64,000 bases of DNA from Pseudophaeomoniella oleicola (taxonomy: Eukaryota; Ascomycota; Eurotiomycetes; Phaeomoniellales; Phaeomoniellaceae). This document shows positions 54,786 to 64,000 of the stretch, in pieces. Every line of letters starts with the position of its first letter. Position 1 is the stretch's first letter. Made by a program: the position numbers and the translations under genes. Location of the stretch: assembly GCA_003868215.1 (NCBI GenBank), contig QWDQ01000055.1:62001-126000 (forward strand). The letters run 5' to 3'. The notes beneath the pieces are model-generated. The model made no database searches, had not been told where the DNA came from, and saw nothing but the letters and a program-made list of their open reading frames with translations.

Positions 54786-56261
54786 CTATTCTGACCGCTT
54801 CTGCGTTCTCGGCAGACAGAGCCATGCAAGCTCCATGACTCCGAACAATCCAATAGCGATAGGATGCAGGACAAAGGTTCCAAACTTTTGTGATAACAGG
54901 CCGGTCATGAATGGTGCTACAGCGCCACCACTGCTGCCCATCGCACTGATCGCGCCGAGAGCGTTCATCTGTCTCTCCGGGACCAATAATCGGCTAAAAG
55001 TGACCATAGCGCATGGATATACCGGTCCAAGCAACAATCCGACAACTGACACAGCTACAGCATCTCCAATAACATGGGGGAGTAGCCACACCATTAACTG
55101 GAAAAGGATGGCACCTGCTGTAAGGATAATGACGGACAGCTTTTCGCCAACCCTATGCGCCATTGGCGAAAGTACGAACCGTCCCAGTGTAATCCCAGCC
55201 CAAAAGCCAAAGGTAACAAAGCCAACCCTGGAAGGGTCACCACCACGATATTTGATAAGGAACGTGATAATCCATCCAGAGATAGAGACCTCGGCGCCTT
55301 GGTAAGAAAATATAAAAAGAGAACCTAAGAGAGTGACTTTGTCCTTCAGAGTTTCTTTGAGTAGGGTACTCTTTTTCGCTCTTCCCGTTATTGCAGTCTG
55401 AGACCCTTGCGATTCTTCGTTCAGAAGAGGTTTGGTCGAGTCTTGTTCATACTGCCTGAACGCAAGAGCTGACGAAACCAAACATATAATCTGGACGACC
55501 AAAGGAATCAAGAAGTAGAACGACCATCGCACGCCATGTGAAGCCATACCAGTGGCCATCAACGGAGCAACGGCTGCGCCGACACCGTAGCAGCCATGAA
55601 GAATACCAAGAAGAGTTGTGTTGCCGACCAAGTTTGCGCACCATACATTGTTCAGAGCGAGATTTAATGCAATTCCAAAGCCGTTGAAGAAGTACATGGC
55701 AACGACAGCTGACCAGGGTGGCTGACATATCACGACAATGTAACAAATTATGTTGGAGCCGGCAGCTACCATGTAGCTTGAGGATCGCCCCAATCTCTCG
55801 TCCAATGGATGTATCAAGGGAGCAGCGAGGAGGAACCCAGCGGCCTGAGTGATGAAGATCAGCGACACGATAGCATAGTTGATCTTGTAGTGTTGCTCCA
55901 TGTATGGGATCAGAGCACCAGCAGCTCCATCATTCAACCCATTGGCAAAGCTGAAGGCACAGGCTGCGGTAAATCTCCATTTATTGATGACTGGGCGGTC
56001 CCACGCTTGTGCAATATCAATGCTGGGTTGGCGCTCGGTGGCTGTCGAGGGAGAAATTCGAGCCGGTGTAGCAGGCTGCACCGAGTCACCGCTGCCCTCT
56101 GGTCCTGTAAGCCTTGCTCCCCACTCGAAGCGGCTGAGTTCATATTCGATTGAGCCTTTAGTGTTGCGAGGATCCTTTGCTACCACTGCCGGAAGAGGCC
56201 GTATCGAGGAGTTGCTTGGATCTTCGATATCGAGAAGAGCACCCAAAGCAGCAACTGCCAT
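54786..56261 (-). CDS. Major facilitator superfamily transporter (Bsc6/FHS-like)
   Basis: One exon encodes 491 residues with about eleven to twelve hydrophobic helices. After a hydrophilic N-terminal tail of about 95 residues comes the first helix with FSFANGLNDGAAGALIPYME, which is the usual opening of the fucose/glucose-type MFS subgroup related to yeast Bsc6. The loop 2-3 signature is PLDERLGRSS, a variant of GxLaDrxGrr. Later helices hold AGITLGRFVLSPMAHRVGEK and GPVYPCAMVTFSRLLVPER. The central loop (residues about 275-310) is short and polar. The substrate is unknown; the family includes sugar carriers. It is divergent from EIF1AD. Confidence 0.9.
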   Translation of the reverse strand: MAVAALGALLDIEDPSNSSIRPLPAVVAKDPRNTKGSIEYELSRFEWGARLTGPEGSGDSVQPATPARISPSTATERQPSIDIAQAWDRPVINKWRFTAACAFSFANGLNDGAAGALIPYMEQHYKINYAIVSLIFITQAAGFLLAAPLIHPLDERLGRSSSYMVAAGSNIICYIVVICQPPWSAVVAMYFFNGFGIALNLALNNVWCANLVGNTTLLGILHGCYGVGAAVAPLMATGMASHGVRWSFYFLIPLVVQIICLVSSALAFRQYEQDSTKPLLNEESQGSQTAITGRAKKSTLLKETLKDKVTLLGSLFIFSYQGAEVSISGWIITFLIKYRGGDPSRVGFVTFGFWAGITLGRFVLSPMAHRVGEKLSVIILTAGAILFQLMVWLLPHVIGDAVAVSVVGLLLGPVYPCAMVTFSRLLVPERQMNALGAISAMGSSGGAVAPFMTGLLSQKFGTFVLHPIAIGLFGVMELAWLCLPRTQKRSE

Positions 56262-56865
56262 TGTGTATCGTCGTTAAAATTTCCTTACCGATTCGAAGAC
56301 AATGACAAAGGCAATAAAGGGGGCCCGGGACAGGGGATATACGAAAGGGAAGGCGTCCAAGGACAATCCAGGATGGTTAAGTACGGCAAGAGGATTGATT
56401 CACTGAATTGACGACTGACAGATGTGCAAGATTTTGCAAGATTCAATTTGTGATAGCTTGACCACAGGGGAAGAAGAGCGGAGCAGATCATTTACCCGAT
56501 AGTCATCGATAAAAACCGTCATGCTGTAAGAACATGGTAGTTGGAACATTTGTAATATCTAGTAGGTACCTTATAGGAATGAGGTAGATTCATGTACTAC
56601 GTAGTATGATAGGTAAGGTCAGGCAAGGAGGACGACATGACTAACGATGTCCCACCTGCGGGACGGATATGATACCGAGATGGGAATCGATGGATTTTCG
56701 TTCTCGGTTCCTGGAAACTCTCTTGACCTTCAATTAATTACCTACTCGATGCTTTGTTGTTCTGGGGCAATTCTCGTATCAGAGATCCAATCCTCTGCAA
56801 TTTTAAGGCACTCTATACTGTGGCAATCAACACCACAGCGGCGTAGTCCTATCATCATTGCCTCG

Positions 56866-56897
<32 letters not shown>

Positions 56898-56969
56898 GGC
56901 AGCCGACAGACAGAGACGGTTACATTTCTTGATTGGGATTTCTGCCGCTTCCATTTCCAATTACAGCAA
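56262..56969. promoter_or_regulatory. Divergent promoter region, MFS transporter / EIF1AD
   Basis: 0.7 kb of upstream DNA for both genes. It contains TACTACGTAGTA at 56596-56607, GGTACC at 56565-56570 and the GCCTGA hexanucleotide repeat. No gene is supported. Confidence 0.5.
56866..56897. repeat. GCCTGA hexanucleotide microsatellite
   Basis: Five full tandem GCCTGA units about 75 nt before the EIF1AD start codon, so likely in the untranslated leader or core promoter. Confidence 0.9.
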
Positions 56970-57386
56970 ATGGCCCCTCCACGGCGAAAAGTCCTTGCTA
57001 CTGCAGAAGAAACAGTGAATCCGCCTGATGAATTGACACAGACCCAGAGTGTTGCCCAGGTGGTGAAAGCGGCGGGAAACAACCTATACAATGTCACTTT
57101 ACCAATGGGGAAGGACGTGTTAGTGGAGATGCCAGCCAAATTCCGATCGACCTTTTGGCTCAAGCGAGGTGGCTTCGTTCTGGTAGAGGCCAAACCTGTA
57201 TCTGGACGCGATAACAAGATTCAAGGCGAGATCATCAACATTGTGGGAGATGAAAAAATCTGGCGGAAGCAGCCCTACTGGCCGAAAGAATTTGCGAAGA
57301 GGCGGGCCGTCGTCTCTGACGATGACAGTGATGATGAGGACCAATCTAATGTTGGTATGATGCCCCCATCTGATGATGAGGATTGA
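56970..57386 (+). CDS. EIF1AD-like S1/IF1-type RNA-binding protein
   Basis: A single exon of 138 residues with the eIF1A-like S1 fold: TQTQSVAQVVKAAGNNLYNV, then MPAKFRSTFWLKRGGFVLVE and IINIVGDEKIWRKQPYWPKEF. The C-terminal tail is acidic (DDDSDDEDQSN...PSDDED). EIF1AD (Obelix) family proteins bind RNA and act in late small-subunit ribosome maturation in human cells. Length and layout match. The stop lies only 38 bp from the ALG3 stop on the opposite strand, so their 3' untranslated regions must overlap. Confidence 0.93.
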   Translation: MAPPRRKVLATAEETVNPPDELTQTQSVAQVVKAAGNNLYNVTLPMGKDVLVEMPAKFRSTFWLKRGGFVLVEAKPVSGRDNKIQGEIINIVGDEKIWRKQPYWPKEFAKRRAVVSDDDSDDEDQSNVGMMPPSDDED

Positions 57387-57424
57387 AACGTGAGATAAAC
57401 CACGGCTATTGTAATTACGGGCTA

Positions 57425-58823
57425 TCATTCGGTATGTGGCTTGTCTGAGGTCTTGTCGATCTCGCTTGCTTCCTTTTCTTCAACACCCACGACCTCTGAC
57501 GGCGGCACCTTACTCCCAAACCAGAGACCTAGCGCTTGAATGGCCAGAGAGCCAACGACCATATTCGAGCTCTTCGCAGTACTTGGATATGTCAACCATG
57601 CCATTTCTTGTATGACCCAGACGAAGAAAATCATTCCCGGCCTCAGTCCGGTCCTCCACAGCACAAATGGACTGGCCCAGCCCAGGTAGACGAAAAATTG
57701 ATAATGCAAACTCCTAGCACACATCAACCCGATGACCATGCTTCCTAGCACCGCCTCCATCACAAACATCGGAGTGACTTTCTTCGAGATTTGCATTTGG
57801 CGAGCCTTGGGCAGAGCGTTCCGGTACTGTCGAAGGAAGTCGAGAATACTGGTGCTTGAAGGTTTCAACCAACGGTCGTTGATGAACAAGGCCAGAACTA
57901 GAACATGGTATGCGAGGAGGAAGCGAGAGAATTTGCGAGATAAGAAAAGTTCTTCCGTCATCATTTTCCAATTGACCGTCCATTTGTACAAGAATTGGCG
58001 ATCTAATTGAAAGGCTCTCGTTAAGTATGATTTCGCGTTGCCGTTGACCATGAAGGGTAGTCCAATTGCAAGCTTCTCTGGAATTAGCCACGTCTGAAAA
58101 ACATGCTGCTTGACACGTTACCTGAAGTTGTGTTGCGACGGCCCCTATGATTAAACCCTCTCGTTGGCCTGCTCCTTGAAGGATTATAGCTCCAACGGCC
58201 GGTAGCGTGAGCAAGACAGTCATCTTGACCCCTACGGCAGCTGCCCACGTCAACCCTCCTAACATCCATCTCTTCCTTTGTAGAAACCATACAGATAGCC
58301 AAAAGAAGAGCACAGCCCATGCATCGTTGAATAGTCTCAACAAGAAGATCGAATGGATCCGCTTGCTGAGAACCAAGGGAATCAAAAGATAGGGAGGGGC
58401 GCCGACTTTTCGATAGCAGCTGAAAACGATTGATAAAGTGACAAGATAGAGACAGGCAAAGATGACCTGCGCCTTGAAGATCGACGTGCCGTTTTCCGTG
58501 AGGTAGTAGAGGACAGAATAGATGTAGACGTGGAGGCCAGGATATACCAGCGGACCGGTGTCGCCTTCGATCTTCGCATAATCACGTTCGTCCTTGAGGT
58601 ACAATTGGATATGTTGCATATAGGTCGACCAGTCTATCTCTGTATCTAAGCATCGAGACTGTTATTAGCTTAATGGGAGCTCGACAGGTTAAGAGAACGT
58701 ACACGGTACGTGGAGGATGATAAGCGCACAGAGCGCTGCCTCCGCGGCAAGGATGAGAGGGGCTATCCATCTTATATGTCTTGGTTTCGTCAATATATCG
58801 AAAGCGAGGTCAAATATCCCCAT
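57425..58823 (-). CDS. alg3: ALG3 alpha-1,3-mannosyltransferase (dolichyl-P-Man dependent)
   Basis: Alg3 adds the first lumenal alpha-1,3 mannose to Man5GlcNAc2-PP-dolichol in the ER during N-glycan assembly. Three exons (58823-58703, 58645-58122, 58072-57425) give 430 residues. Family marks are VPYTEIDWSTYMQ (joined across intron 1), KIEGDTGPLVYPGLHVYIYS, LRLFNDAWAVLFFWLSV, and AAAVGVKMTVLL. Next come LQLAIGLPFM across intron 2, FQLDRQFLYKWTVNWKMM, and ARSLHYQFFVYL near the end. About ten hydrophobic helices are seen. The C-terminal tail is charged and lacks a clear KKxx signal. Confidence 0.96.
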
Positions 58824-59177
58824 GATTCCTCAGCCTGCCGACACTTGTTGACAGTTGTTTGGAACGACTTTTATCGGGGAGCATTGAGAGTTTCGGGATG
58901 ATGAACAATTGGTGGGATGTTCTCTGTCTAGGTTAGGTAGGTGCCTAAGAATCTTATCTAAGGTATGATGGGATTTGGCTACGGTTAGCGGCGGGTAATC
59001 AAACCATCCCTTATCTGACCAACAATCATAAGGCATCTAAGACTGTGGCATCACCCAGAACAAAATATCTTGTCCGATCGCTTATGCGAACTTAGGAAAT
59101 TGACCTCTTGCCTTTACTTCAATTGTAGGACTGCGAGATCACCTTTAGGCCCCTGCATGCCCAGGCCATAAGACCTC
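58824..59177. other. Intergenic, alg3 promoter
   Basis: 0.35 kb, upstream of alg3 and downstream of the Ybp1-like gene, both on the minus strand. A TTAGGTAGGTGCCTAAG imperfect palindrome sits at about 58932-58948. Confidence 0.5.
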
Positions 59178-61221
59178 TCATGATGCGGACCGAATCGAGG
59201 CTATACACACCTCGATAACCATCACATCTCGTTGAACTCCCTCTCTGACGTCCTCATCTAGATCCTGGACCCGTTTCAAAAGTTCCTCTACATCACGAAC
59301 AAATTTGGCTGCCGCTTGCGTAGGTTCAGACGTGTCACCTTCAAGCTTGCTCGATAGATGAAATGTCTTGCGCAACAATGGTGATGAAGCTAGGAAATAA
59401 TAGAAGTTCAATATGCTGGCAATGGCAGACAGAGTGGGGGCGATGACCATCGACAGGATCTCAGCATCGGTGTTGGAGAATGCCGAGATATCCCAGAAGA
59501 TCTCATCGGACAGCCCAGTGATAAGATTTGGGTCGGCGAAGAGTCTTGCTTCTGTAGCAGCTTCACCTTCTCCCAATGATTGAGCTCTTAGTATTTCGTT
59601 TTTGAGCCAGCTAATTGAGCTTCCCTTCAAGAGCAGACGTGGGCCCGATTCTGTTATCTTGAGAAATGACCTTATCATCTCCAATCTGACTTTCTCATCT
59701 GGGTGGCTGGTCAACGCGGTTTGAACGAGAACATGACTAGTGTAGCGCCACTGAGGGTCGGGACTGTCTGCGGACAAGTTGATGAATGGCTTGGCGTAGC
59801 TCAAAAATTGATCAAAGGATGGGGACGCCGTAAGGAGGTCTTCTCCAGCCACAGCTCGAAGATTGATAGCAAGAAGAGCATCAATAACAGACTGGCTGTT
59901 CCCCATAAAAGAATCACCCAAAAGGAACCGCCCGTTGAGTTCTGAAAGGACCGACAACCCATCAAATGTTACAGGGGCAGCCTGGACTGCGGGATGGCAT
60001 ATGGGAGATGTCTTGTATGCTGCAAGGAAAGCCAAGGATCCCGTAGCTGAGAATGGTATGTCTTTGGGACTTGTAGGATATTCGCTTGGCGACCCAGGAT
60101 CTTCTGCGGATTCATGGGGTAGGTCATCCGAACTCGAAGGGATCAGATCGTTGATCACAGCGTTTGGATGTAGCCCTAAAAGCAAGCAAGTCTCCTAGTG
60201 CAGTGTTAGTGAGTGTGCAGTATCATCTGTGATCGCAACCGACCAAGATCTTTTCCATTGTAGAGTTTCTCTGTTGGAGAGCCACTTCCCTCCGAAATCG
60301 TTCTGTGCATGTAGTAGAGCCTGGTACAAGCTTGTCTGGAAAGGTAGATTCTCGCACCCTTGTGGACCAAGCGAGTCCTTCATACTCTCCAGTCAGACTG
60401 TCAACGTAGTCTTCGCATATTTCCAGTACAACTGCTTGAAACAGTCTGTGAATGAGTGCTTTCTCGTCTGCAGACAATGGTTCAGACAGCAAATCACCCT
60501 CTGGATCTGGTAACGATACTTGTTGTACTTGTACTTGGGCTGTGGAAGTCTCGCTGGCTCCACGGGGAGGTAGAACTGGTTTCTTGCGACCGGAAAGTGT
60601 CTTTATGAAGTCGAGAAAGAGCAATGTTGTTTCGGTGGTAATATTGCGGCGATAAGCGGCCAGCGCCGGGGGTAGCGACGTCGCTAGGAACCGACTCGGG
60701 AACTTGGTCTTGATACGTGGGTGTAATATGGCAAGCATTGAAAGCAGCGTAGTGAATGCAATGCTGTTATTACGATCTTCATTGCTCTGACTTTCCTCAA
60801 CGACCTCTGCGCCAGTAGAGACCTCTGGCTGCGGCATACCATCTAGAACCATATCTCCTAGGTGAATTCTCTCAGCCTCACCTTGAAAGGTTGGAAGACC
60901 GCCATCGTTGGAGGACTGGTCTTGCACCTCGGCGTCCTTAACAAGTGTGTCTAGATATTCAGTCACTCTGATGATGACTTCTCGCGGATTGCCTTTCCTT
61001 GCAATTAAGTCAAGGCATTCTTTCGAAGCGGGCAACATAGGTACGAGAAGGTGAACAAGATCCCAACCGATGTTTTCAGTCAAGGTGTCATCTTGCAAGA
61101 CCTTCAATAGTGAAGGCAGCCTTTCGACCGTCAATTGGTACTCCAGAATGGTCAAATAAGTGATATAATCCGTCTCCGGGGGTACCGCTTTGAGCACTGG
61201 ATTGTCTTCCTCAGCAGGCAT
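59178..61221 (-). CDS. YAP-binding / Alf4 / glomulin family protein (Ybp1-like)
   Basis: Exons 61221-60244 and 60194-59178 give 664 residues, mostly helical and repeat-like. The PF08568-type family includes yeast Ybp1 (helps Hsp?-independent oxidation of Yap1) and Ybp2 (kinetochore), plant ALF4 and animal glomulin. Seen blocks are VHLLVPMLPASKECLDLIAR, LHPRIKTKFPSRFLATSLP, ILxxCLLLGLHPNAVINDL after the splice, and the long C-terminal helical part with DPQWRYTSHVLVQTALTSHP. No enzymatic motif appears. In yeast, Ybp1 promotes Yap1 activation by peroxide, so an oxidative-stress role is possible but glomulin-like Cullin binding cannot be excluded. The start MPAEEDNPVLK is 24 codons inside an earlier in-frame Met. 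Confidence 0.84.
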
Positions 61222-64000
61222 CGTTGCACGAGAGCAATGTGCAGCACTTGGTCGGAGATGGGTTTTTGTTATCGAGGCTTGCGTCAAGGCCACAACGACT
61301 TTGATGAAGCAGGATTATTGATAATTGTTGTCAATCGTTGCAACATATTACATTGTAGTTGCTACCTTACTCATGTCTTGGCGGTGAACTTCTATTAGGA
61401 TCTTACAATGCCTGCCTGCCAATACTTCACGGCAGAAAACATGTTCTATATCTTATGTATATTCATTACTACTGACTCACTGTGACATTCCGTCTGGTAT
61501 CATGACCCCGGAAACCACTATTAACTTCTGCTCTGTCTTTAGGGCAAGTTCATGAGCATGAGCATATTGGTTCTGACGTGGACAGTATCTCCAGCAACCA
61601 GCGATACTGATAAAGAAGGAGATCTGCAGCTTTATATGACCCCACGATGGCTTAAGTTATCGGCAGCTTTACAGGAACCAGAATTGCTGATCGTGTCGGT
61701 CTGAGTGCATGGAGGTCGACTACTCGAGTGCAGTCGGTATAGGATCACATTCAAAGCGAAGGCGCTGGCTTTTAGGCATCAAACATTAAGACTGCTGGGC
61801 CACATAGCTTCACAACACCTTCTTGTAAGCGAGCGCGCGGTTCAGCGGGATATTCTCAATAATCCGCGCGTCGAGCAAGGTCCGAACGTGGTTCGCTTCC
61901 GTGTTGGGTCCCATAAATTAATCTCCGGTGGCTAGAAGCTCAGAGACGCATCATTCCGCCAGCAGAGAGAAGGAAAACGTGGCGATGACAGCCATGTTGT
62001 TCTTCGTTGTCGCATATTCGATCGGTTCGATCTTAAGCGAGACGCAGGAACGCCTCTCAGTCTACAAGGCAAAGTACGGGTCATCAACTAGGCCACAGGG
62101 TAGGGGACCCTGATTCAATTCAGAGGGCCATCGTAAGCATAGGAAGACTCATCGTGCATTCCCCGGACAAGACGCAATGACTACGACTACGACGATTGAG
62201 GCAGATTACCGTCGGCCGTGGTTGAAGGTGTTAGAGTTAGATCTGTTGAATGCACGTCGAGGCACGACTTTCCTTCAGGTCTGTACCAGAAGAAATATAC
62301 CTTGGGTCCCCGACTGAAAGTCAAAGTTCCACAAGCCATGCGATGAGCAATATCCCAAAAGAGCGGGAATTTTCTATGTCCGGCATCCGCCTTGGGCCCG
62401 ATCATACTGCAACGTATATGGTCCGTAAGCTATGTCAGAACTACGGGTCCCAGGAAGCGGTTAAGCGGCCGATTTTCTCGTGTCGTCTGCTCTGGCTGGC
62501 CCTGCCGCCTGGAGCTGCCTGCGCTGATTCACAACGTGAAAGCTTCACAGGGTGCCAATTACGGGATGCAAGGCCTAGTGTATAAACCGTTCAAGAAGTC
62601 CTCATAGTGGGCGACGGAAGATTCCCTGTTCGCGTGAAACCTCGGCCTCGGGAACCAACTCTGAGTCCTTACTCGCCAGCTCCCGAGCATCAGTGGGCCC
62701 AAAGCCCAGCTGCACTTGTTATGTTACTACGTAGTACTACGTGAGCAATGTGGATTAACGAACATCGACGGCGTGACGGCACGGCGGCTTCAGGATTTTC
62801 GAGCTTCCCCCATATCCACGTCTCCTTACTTCATCGTCTTTCATGATCAACAGTCACTCGGCATGAGAACAGGGAATGAGTCCCAGGAATTGCTTAGCTA
62901 ACGCGTTGCAGATACTGGGATTCCCGCAATTCACAAAGCTCTAAGATGTCAACTGTCCGTATTCGTATAATACTGTGCTGAACAGATGTCGTCTCCGTTC
63001 TGCACTAGGGAAGGTTACACCAGGGGTCACCATCTGCCAGTGAGCTAAGAAATGCTCCGAAATACAACTTAAGGTCATCTTGTCCAGGGTACTGTACTGT
63101 TTTGCGATACTAAGAATAGGTTACTGAACATACTGATCTCGCTTATTTACGAATCGAAGATGTTTACTCGGCAGTTTGCATTCATCAGACCACAATAGGA
63201 CTGGATCTGGGTTAGCACGACAAGATCTCCGGCAGTACTACGTATTGGAGCGTTGAAAGGAGCGTATTCCCTGAAGCAGCAGAGCTTAAGTGTGAGTTTG
63301 CCGGGGGTCATGGACCAGGGGATTATGTCGTACTGCTCGACTGTTGTAAATATGGTACCTATGGTACCTATGCATGGATGACAGACTCGTGCAAGGTCTA
63401 TTCGGGGGTTCTATTATTGGCCTTTGAAAGAGGGTAGTTCGCTTAGCCATCAGCCTCCCAAGCGAAGGAACATGAAGCTGCTGGTAACTCGCGGGATATT
63501 TTGACGGACGTGACCATCGGGAGCTGTGCAAGTGAAGGCTGATGCTTGGTTCTGGCGAGCTGGTTCTGTTAGGGATTGATACACTTCGATCGCTCTTTCG
63601 ATGGATCATCGTGTTATTGCCCTGGACCATATATCACTAGGTAGTATGGACCTAAGTCGCCCTGGGCTACAAGAACTATTCAATAGACCACGACGATCAA
63701 GTTGGCTAATACGATTCAATCCTTTCCCAGAGGAGGTTTATTGACATCCGAATCAAGAAGCGATGAAGATCTCAATCGACATGTTCCCTGTTTATTCGAT
63801 GCTTTTCTGAACATAGTTACTTTGGTACATCGTTCCCTTTTGGCCTCGAAGCTTCTTTTTGCCTTGAATCCCAAATGTAATTCCCATCTTTTTCCCTTTT
63901 TTTGTGGTTTTTTTTTTCCTTCTTCTTTCCTTCTTTCCGGATGAGAAGTTTCGTGTCCACAAGGACTGGGGATCCTCTCTTGACGCTTTTCCATAATCTG
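61222..64000. other. Gene-poor right end
   Basis: 2.8 kb in which I can support no gene, RNA or mobile element. It holds TTACTACGTAGTACTACGT at 62724-62742, TACTACGTA at 63236-63244, a doubled TATGGTACC at 63352-63369 and T-rich/C-rich runs at 63880-63940. Short frames such as 62250-62585 have no recognisable similarity. Confidence 0.5.

Noticed and set aside
61222-64000. Possible decayed transposon in the gene-poor right end
   Set aside because: I saw no terminal repeats, no transposase or reverse-transcriptase motifs and no strong A/T shift of the kind left by repeat-induced point mutation.

Overview
The window is nuclear DNA of a filamentous ascomycete (Pezizomycotina). The genes carry short GT-AG introns of about 45-85 nt, there is an intron-bearing tRNA-Ser, and the content is typical of the group: fungal egt-1, a protein kinase C with the fungal HR1-C2-C1-C1-kinase layout, a short-type phospholipase D, LacA-type beta-galactosidase, cyanase and the YAP-binding/glomulin family. 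Gene style and a few family resemblances suggest Leotiomycetes, but that is only a guess. I recognise no transposon, viral relic, CRISPR array or biosynthetic cluster.

Layout. 0.9-3.9 kb: ergothioneine synthase egt-1 (-). 5.7-8.1 kb: an unrecognised 818-residue protein. 8.9-10.9 kb: secreted GMC oxidoreductase (-). 11.8-20.0 kb is a dense housekeeping block: queuosine salvage protein, ORC6, ZPR1, a Rpr2/Rpp21/SNM1-type RNase P/MRP protein and lariat debranching enzyme DBR1. 20.9-25.7 kb: DUF92/TMEM19 membrane protein, a small Cys-rich protein, a PflX-like radical SAM enzyme and a coiled-coil protein. 25.8-32.3 kb is repeat-rich and gene-poor, with an F-box-like/2EXR protein and two weak small ORFs. 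32.3-35.6 kb: secreted GH35 beta-galactosidase. 36.1-36.3 kb: a 56-codon gene encoding four copies of a CaaX-ending peptide. 37.3-42.1 kb: cyanase and phospholipase D. 42.7-51.5 kb: zinc finger protein, tRNA-Ser(CGA), a membrane protein, a basic nuclear-type protein and PKC. 52.6-53.8 kb: a DUF4185-type protein with unresolved 5' end. 54.8-61.2 kb: MFS transporter, EIF1AD, ALG3 and a Ybp1/glomulin-family protein. The last 2.8 kb has no gene I can support.

The most interesting item is the tiny minus-strand gene at 36115-36285. It has no signal peptide, encodes the octapeptide PFYSCTVM four times, and stops directly after the last CTVM, a farnesylation-type CaaX box. The copies differ in DNA at many synonymous sites yet are identical as octapeptides, which points to selection on the peptide. 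The best reading is a multi-copy lipopeptide pheromone precursor, related in concept to the hybrid (h-type) precursors with repeated CTVM/CSVM motifs described in Trichoderma, but without the dibasic Kex2 sites expected of a processed polyprotein.

Most remaining genes are unrelated housekeeping functions (DNA replication, RNA processing, tRNA modification, N-glycosylation, cell-wall signalling) and do not form a single pathway. Splice sites given were worked out by eye from reading-frame continuity and GT/AG signals.
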